This document shows positions 14,271 to 17,612 of a stretch of 17,612 nucleotides of DNA, piece by piece (within the stretch, counting starts at the first letter, position 1; the number at the start of each line of letters is the position of its first letter). The DNA is from a bacterium (GTDB lineage: Bacteria; UBA9089; CG2-30-40-21; SBAY01). A program made the position numbers and the translations under genes. The stretch lies in NCBI GenBank assembly GCA_030018635.1, contig JASEHU010000011.1, forward strand, positions 1-17,612, read 5' to 3'. The notes under the pieces are model-generated. The model was not told where the DNA came from. It searched no databases and worked only from the letters and a program-made list of their open reading frames with translations.

Positions 14271-17200
14271 TTATTTTATTACCCCTATCTTACCTGTCTT
14301 AGTTTCACCGGTAGTAGTATCCTGAATCAGGTAGATGTAAATCCCACTGGCAACTCGCCGGTTATCCTCATTAGTTACATCCCAGTCAACTTCTTGATTA
14401 ACACCCACAACGCCAAACGGAATCTTTTTCACTAATTCACCCGCTATATTAAAGATCTTAATTACGACATTTCTTCCATCTAATCCCTTAAAGTGTTGTT
14501 GAGCCGGTGGATGGACAGGATTGGGATAAACGATAACCTGGTCTAATGACAATCGCTTGATAACCAATACGAAATTAACGGCACTATCTACTTTAAGAGC
14601 CATTGTCTTTTTCGCACCCTTATATTCAATCTCCACTACCTTGATTTGGGTTATTTGCGGGGAGTCTTTTGCCCCATAACCAGCAGGTGGAATAACCTTA
14701 ACTGCATAAGTTCCTGACGGCAATCCGGCAATCAGATAAGAGCCATCGGGTAAGGTAGTAGTACTTCCTTTAAAGGTAGGGGTGCCGTTCTCGAATCTTA
14801 AATACGCCTCAATCAATATATTGGCTAATCTACTGCCTGATTCGTCTTTGACCTCACCGTAGATATCCCCTCCCTTGACGGCAAATCTATTGCTTTCACC
14901 CTCTTTTTCATCAATATTACGAGTAACAAGGGTAACACTTCCACAGGCTTTAGATATAGTTACCGGGTGGTTATTCAAAACACCCTCTTCAAAACTCACC
15001 TGGCCATAATCCAATGTCCCGGTTGTATCAACGAATGTATTGGATGTACCGTTGTAATTCGTTACCGTATTCCCATCGGCATCCTTGGCCGTTACAGTAA
15101 TTCCAAAAGGGACTTCGACTACCTGGTCATCAACAGGCTCGAAGACAAAATGGTGTTCCTTCCCATGCAAAACCGTAATTATCCCGGTAGCGTCTGATAA
15201 AAAGCCCTCGGCAATAATTGAGCCGGTGCCTACTGTCGTTAAATCCAGAAGCACACTGGTAGCTGTGTTTGTAGATAGGTTACCGATATTACCGATTAGT
15301 TTCCAATTCACCTCAATTAAACTAATTTCATTTCCTTCTTTATCAAAGGTTTTGGCAAAAAGTTCTAATTTGTCATCCGCTGTCAGGATAATATTATTCA
15401 CGGGCTTATCATCTTTATCAACTATTTCCAATTCCGTCGGTTTGCCAGCCATAACGGTAATTAATCCGCTATAAGCTATATGATTTGCGGTATCTACAAT
15501 TTTTACCGTTCCTGTACCTGTGGAAATAGGGTTAAAGGTAGTCATCGTGCCATTGGCCAGGGATAGATTCCCGATTTCGCCCATTAAACTCCATTGAACT
15601 TCTACCGGACCGGTAGGATTTGTTGCAACATCATAACCTCTGGCATACAAACAATAAGCATCTTCATCCGCAGTTACGAGCATCTCACGAATTTCATCAC
15701 CATGGACATCCTCTATTTTCAAGGCAACCGTAATTCCAGGTGTAACGGTAATTGTTCCGGTTCTATCGGAATGCCCCTGACCATCGTCGAGCATTATTAT
15801 CCCTTCCCCTGTTTTGCCAGGTGTAAAGGTAGTAGATGTCCCTGTGGTTGTGGAGAGCATACCTATATCTCCGGTTAGACTCCAATTGGCTACCTCTTCT
15901 CCCCTCAAATTATTATCCGCATCATAACCCCTTGAATAAAATATTAATTTCATATCTGGGGTTACAGTTAGTGTTCCTATGGGTATTTTGGGAGTTTCAC
16001 CTTCTATTTGCAAAACAAATAATTTCCCGACATCTATCTTGAGCATTGCCGTAGCCGTATGTCCCTGTCGGTCATAAGCGATTAATGTTGCCGTCCCTAC
16101 TTTAGTCAAATCAATGGAAATCCCTTTATCCTTCTGCTGGGCGATAGTCCCCACAAAGTTATCTAATTGCCAGGTTGCCTCAATATCCCTGATTGGATTA
16201 TTCTGAGCATCATAGGCTTTAGCTGATAAATTCAGGGTATTATCAGTGGTAAAAGTCCCACCTTTGAATGCCTTCCCTTCTAACCATATTTCTATATGGT
16301 CAATGGGAACAGGAAGAGCGGCATCGTTGAGAAAGAGTTTTGTAATCGGGGTTTTATCGGCTAATGCACCGGCTAAAAGCAGGTCTAAATCTCCATCTTT
16401 ATCATAATCACAAAGCGATAGGCAACAGAAATTTACCCCGGGCAATTCTTGAGAGGTATCCTCAACCAATATTCCGTTATCATTACGATATACCTTAGTT
16501 ATTACCTTATCATTATTTTGTCCGGAAACAATTAAATCTATATCCCCATCTAAATCATAATCACCCCAAAGAGCGGATGAATGAAAAACAGCGTCCACCT
16601 TTTGCTCTTTATCTTCAACTAAAGTCCCATCTACATTTTTATAGACTCTAATCAGTCCACCGTTAGGTGTCCAACCGGTAATAAGCAAGTCTAATTTTCC
16701 ATCCCCGGTATAATCACCCCAGGCAACCGCTCCATAATAGATACTAATTAAGTCTTGTTTTGTCTCCTCCATATCTCCCTTTTCATTCTTTTTAAACACC
16801 TTGGTATATGGTTGCCAATTAGAATCATGTCCTGCATGGGCATAAGTATCTGGTTTCTTATCATTATCCGAATCTGCCCAGTCGATTGAGCCATATCTAA
16901 TTTCAGGATGTTGGGTAGGGTCTTCCACGAGTATCCCCTGGACATTTGTATAGATTTTAGAGGTAGGTTGAACAGATGGGTCATAGCCGGCTAAACTTAA
17001 ATCCAAATCCCCATCTGAATCGTAATCAGTCCAGCCGATTTTTCCATAAGAAATACCAATTATCTGTTGTTTTGTGTCCTCGGCTAATATTCCATTATCA
17101 TTTCGATAGATAATAGTTTGTGGTCCGTCTGCTTTTCGTCCACAGACAGCCAGGTCTAAATCACCATCCTGGTCATAATCACCCCAGGAAAAAGAGGCTT

Positions 17201-17330
17201 GACTTAAACCGATTAATTCCTGCCCTGAATCAGTGAATTTAGCCGCCGCAACCAATGATGTCCAAAACACTAAAAAAATAGCCACGGTTATTTTTAAACT
17301 AATATTTACTTGTAATATTTTTTTTTGCAT
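14271..17330 (-). CDS. Secreted multidomain protein: FG-GAP/VCBS repeats, Ig-like domains, FlgD-like tail
   Basis: A 1019-aa exported protein. It has a Sec signal peptide (hydrophobic 13-30, ending VAAA). Next come six propeller-type repeats with calcium loops at residues 51, 102, 153, 206, 257 and 308, a near-exact 51-residue period; five carry the DG pair as in DYDQDGDLD, while the third (DSDNDKKPD) is degenerate. Residues about 342-720 form four similar Ig-like/invasin-like domains, followed by a more divergent one (about 721-815), a carboxypeptidase-regulatory-like beta-sandwich (about 816-920) and a C-terminal FlgD-like Ig domain (about 925-1019, with YPNPVHPP, IKIFNIAGELV and ASGIYIYLI). 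Such tails resemble type IX sorting domains but also occur in phyla lacking that system. A surface or adhesive role is inferred. The start has AAAGGGAGA (17338-17346 on the complement) and a strong promoter. It is monocistronic in this window. Confidence 0.9.
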   Translation of the reverse strand: MQKKILQVNISLKITVAIFLVFWTSLVAAAKFTDSGQELIGLSQASFSWGDYDQDGDLDLAVCGRKADGPQTIIYRNDNGILAEDTKQQIIGISYGKIGWTDYDSDGDLDLSLAGYDPSVQPTSKIYTNVQGILVEDPTQHPEIRYGSIDWADSDNDKKPDTYAHAGHDSNWQPYTKVFKKNEKGDMEETKQDLISIYYGAVAWGDYTGDGKLDLLITGWTPNGGLIRVYKNVDGTLVEDKEQKVDAVFHSSALWGDYDLDGDIDLIVSGQNNDKVITKVYRNDNGILVEDTSQELPGVNFCCLSLCDYDKDGDLDLLLAGALADKTPITKLFLNDAALPVPIDHIEIWLEGKAFKGGTFTTDNTLNLSAKAYDAQNNPIRDIEATWQLDNFVGTIAQQKDKGISIDLTKVGTATLIAYDRQGHTATAMLKIDVGKLFVLQIEGETPKIPIGTLTVTPDMKLIFYSRGYDADNNLRGEEVANWSLTGDIGMLSTTTGTSTTFTPGKTGEGIIMLDDGQGHSDRTGTITVTPGITVALKIEDVHGDEIREMLVTADEDAYCLYARGYDVATNPTGPVEVQWSLMGEIGNLSLANGTMTTFNPISTGTGTVKIVDTANHIAYSGLITVMAGKPTELEIVDKDDKPVNNIILTADDKLELFAKTFDKEGNEISLIEVNWKLIGNIGNLSTNTATSVLLDLTTVGTGSIIAEGFLSDATGIITVLHGKEHHFVFEPVDDQVVEVPFGITVTAKDADGNTVTNYNGTSNTFVDTTGTLDYGQVSFEEGVLNNHPVTISKACGSVTLVTRNIDEKEGESNRFAVKGGDIYGEVKDESGSRLANILIEAYLRFENGTPTFKGSTTTLPDGSYLIAGLPSGTYAVKVIPPAGYGAKDSPQITQIKVVEIEYKGAKKTMALKVDSAVNFVLVIKRLSLDQVIVYPNPVHPPAQQHFKGLDGRNVVIKIFNIAGELVKKIPFGVVGVNQEVDWDVTNEDNRRVASGIYIYLIQDTTTGETKTGKIGVIK

Positions 17331-17355
17331 GATTTTCTCTCCCTTTTTTAATCTT

Positions 17356-17384
17356 AATATACCATATTTTTTTTATACTGTCAA
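17356..17384 (-). promoter_or_regulatory. Promoter of the secreted multidomain protein gene
   Basis: On the minus strand TTGACA (complement of 17379-17384) and TATATT (complement of 17356-17361) are separated by 17 bp, and TG sits one base before the -10 hexamer, again an extended -10. The ribosome site and ATG follow within 30 bases. Confidence 0.8.
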
Positions 17385-17460
17385 GAGAATTTTAATTTTT
17401 GGAGTAATCCTTCAGTTAACAGGCGCAAAAGGGATTATTGTAAAAGATTCTGGATTCGGG

Positions 17461-17495
17461 AATAAGTCAGACAGGTCATATAAGTCCTATTCTTC
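17461..17495. repeat. Dispersed palindromic repeat, copy 3
   Basis: This matches 11142-11176 at 34 of 35 positions in the same orientation. The flanking sequence differs, so the repeated unit is about 35 bp. It lies upstream of the minus-strand promoter, in a stretch (17385-17612) where no gene is supported. Confidence 0.8.
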
Positions 17496-17581
17496 CCGCA
17501 CCTATCAACTGAGGTATTACTATTCACCCTGAAAAATTCGGTGGTGTCCTATTATATCTTAATTATAGTGAGGCATCTAAA

Positions 17582-17612
17582 AAAGTATAAAAAGGGGGAT
17601 TATTCATTGCAA
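17582..17612. repeat. Partial second copy of the 13915-13946 repeat
   Basis: The last 14 bases (ATTATTCATTGCAA) are identical to 13933-13946, and with one gap the match extends back to 17582 (28 of 32). The copy runs off the window end, so its other arm cannot be seen. Confidence 0.6.

Noticed and set aside
15085..15474. 129-aa plus-strand frame inside the secreted-protein gene
   Set aside because: It is antisense to well-defined Ig-like domains; its length reflects codon bias of the real gene.
17233..17532. 99-aa plus-strand frame over the promoter of the secreted-protein gene
   Set aside because: It crosses the signal peptide region, promoter and a dispersed repeat; no plus-strand ribosome site.

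Overview
The window reads as a low-GC chromosomal segment of a diderm (outer-membrane) bacterium. A secretin (PilQ) with its PilM/N/O/P alignment complex shows the two membranes. Calcium-binding repeats, a FlgD-like C-terminal tail and many intergenic palindromes are typical of uncultured candidate-phylum genomes; that placement is inference and no phylum can be fixed here. No rRNA, tRNA, CRISPR array, transposase or phage gene is visible.

Region 1 (75-6705, +): a strong promoter drives pilM-pilN-pilO-pilP-pilQ, a complete type IV pilus/secretin alignment operon. A perfect palindromic hairpin follows pilQ, then two genes for prepilin-like proteins. Pilin, ATPase and prepilin peptidase genes are not in the window.

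Region 2 (6706-8807, +): purB (adenylosuccinate lyase) and a histidine phosphatase, separated by a long inverted-repeat element flanked by TATAA. Region 3 (8828-11122, -): a membrane protein with a central spermidine-synthase-like domain, convergent with the phosphatase gene.

Region 4 (11123-14270) is gene-poor and repeat-rich. It holds an 87-aa conserved-looking small protein with its own promoter, nrdR with a tandem pair of NrdR boxes over its own promoter, and a proteasome-fold (Ntn-hydrolase-like) protein with a candidate N-terminal serine nucleophile. These genes are separated by at least four different palindromic elements. Region 5 (14271-17384, -): a 1019-aa secreted protein with six calcium-binding propeller-type repeats, about five Ig-like domains, a carboxypeptidase-regulatory-like domain and a FlgD-like tail, with its own promoter.

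The most unusual points are: (i) intergenic palindromes of unrelated sequence that share a 7-bp internal period, some with direct repeats at their borders; (ii) a 221-bp dyad-symmetric cassette after nrdR whose internal hairpins differ by a compensated base pair; (iii) the proteasome-like protein with a CxxC insertion; (iv) a dispersed ATAGGTCATATA palindrome used as the pilQ hairpin, with a related 9-bp array encoding the PilP signal peptide core.
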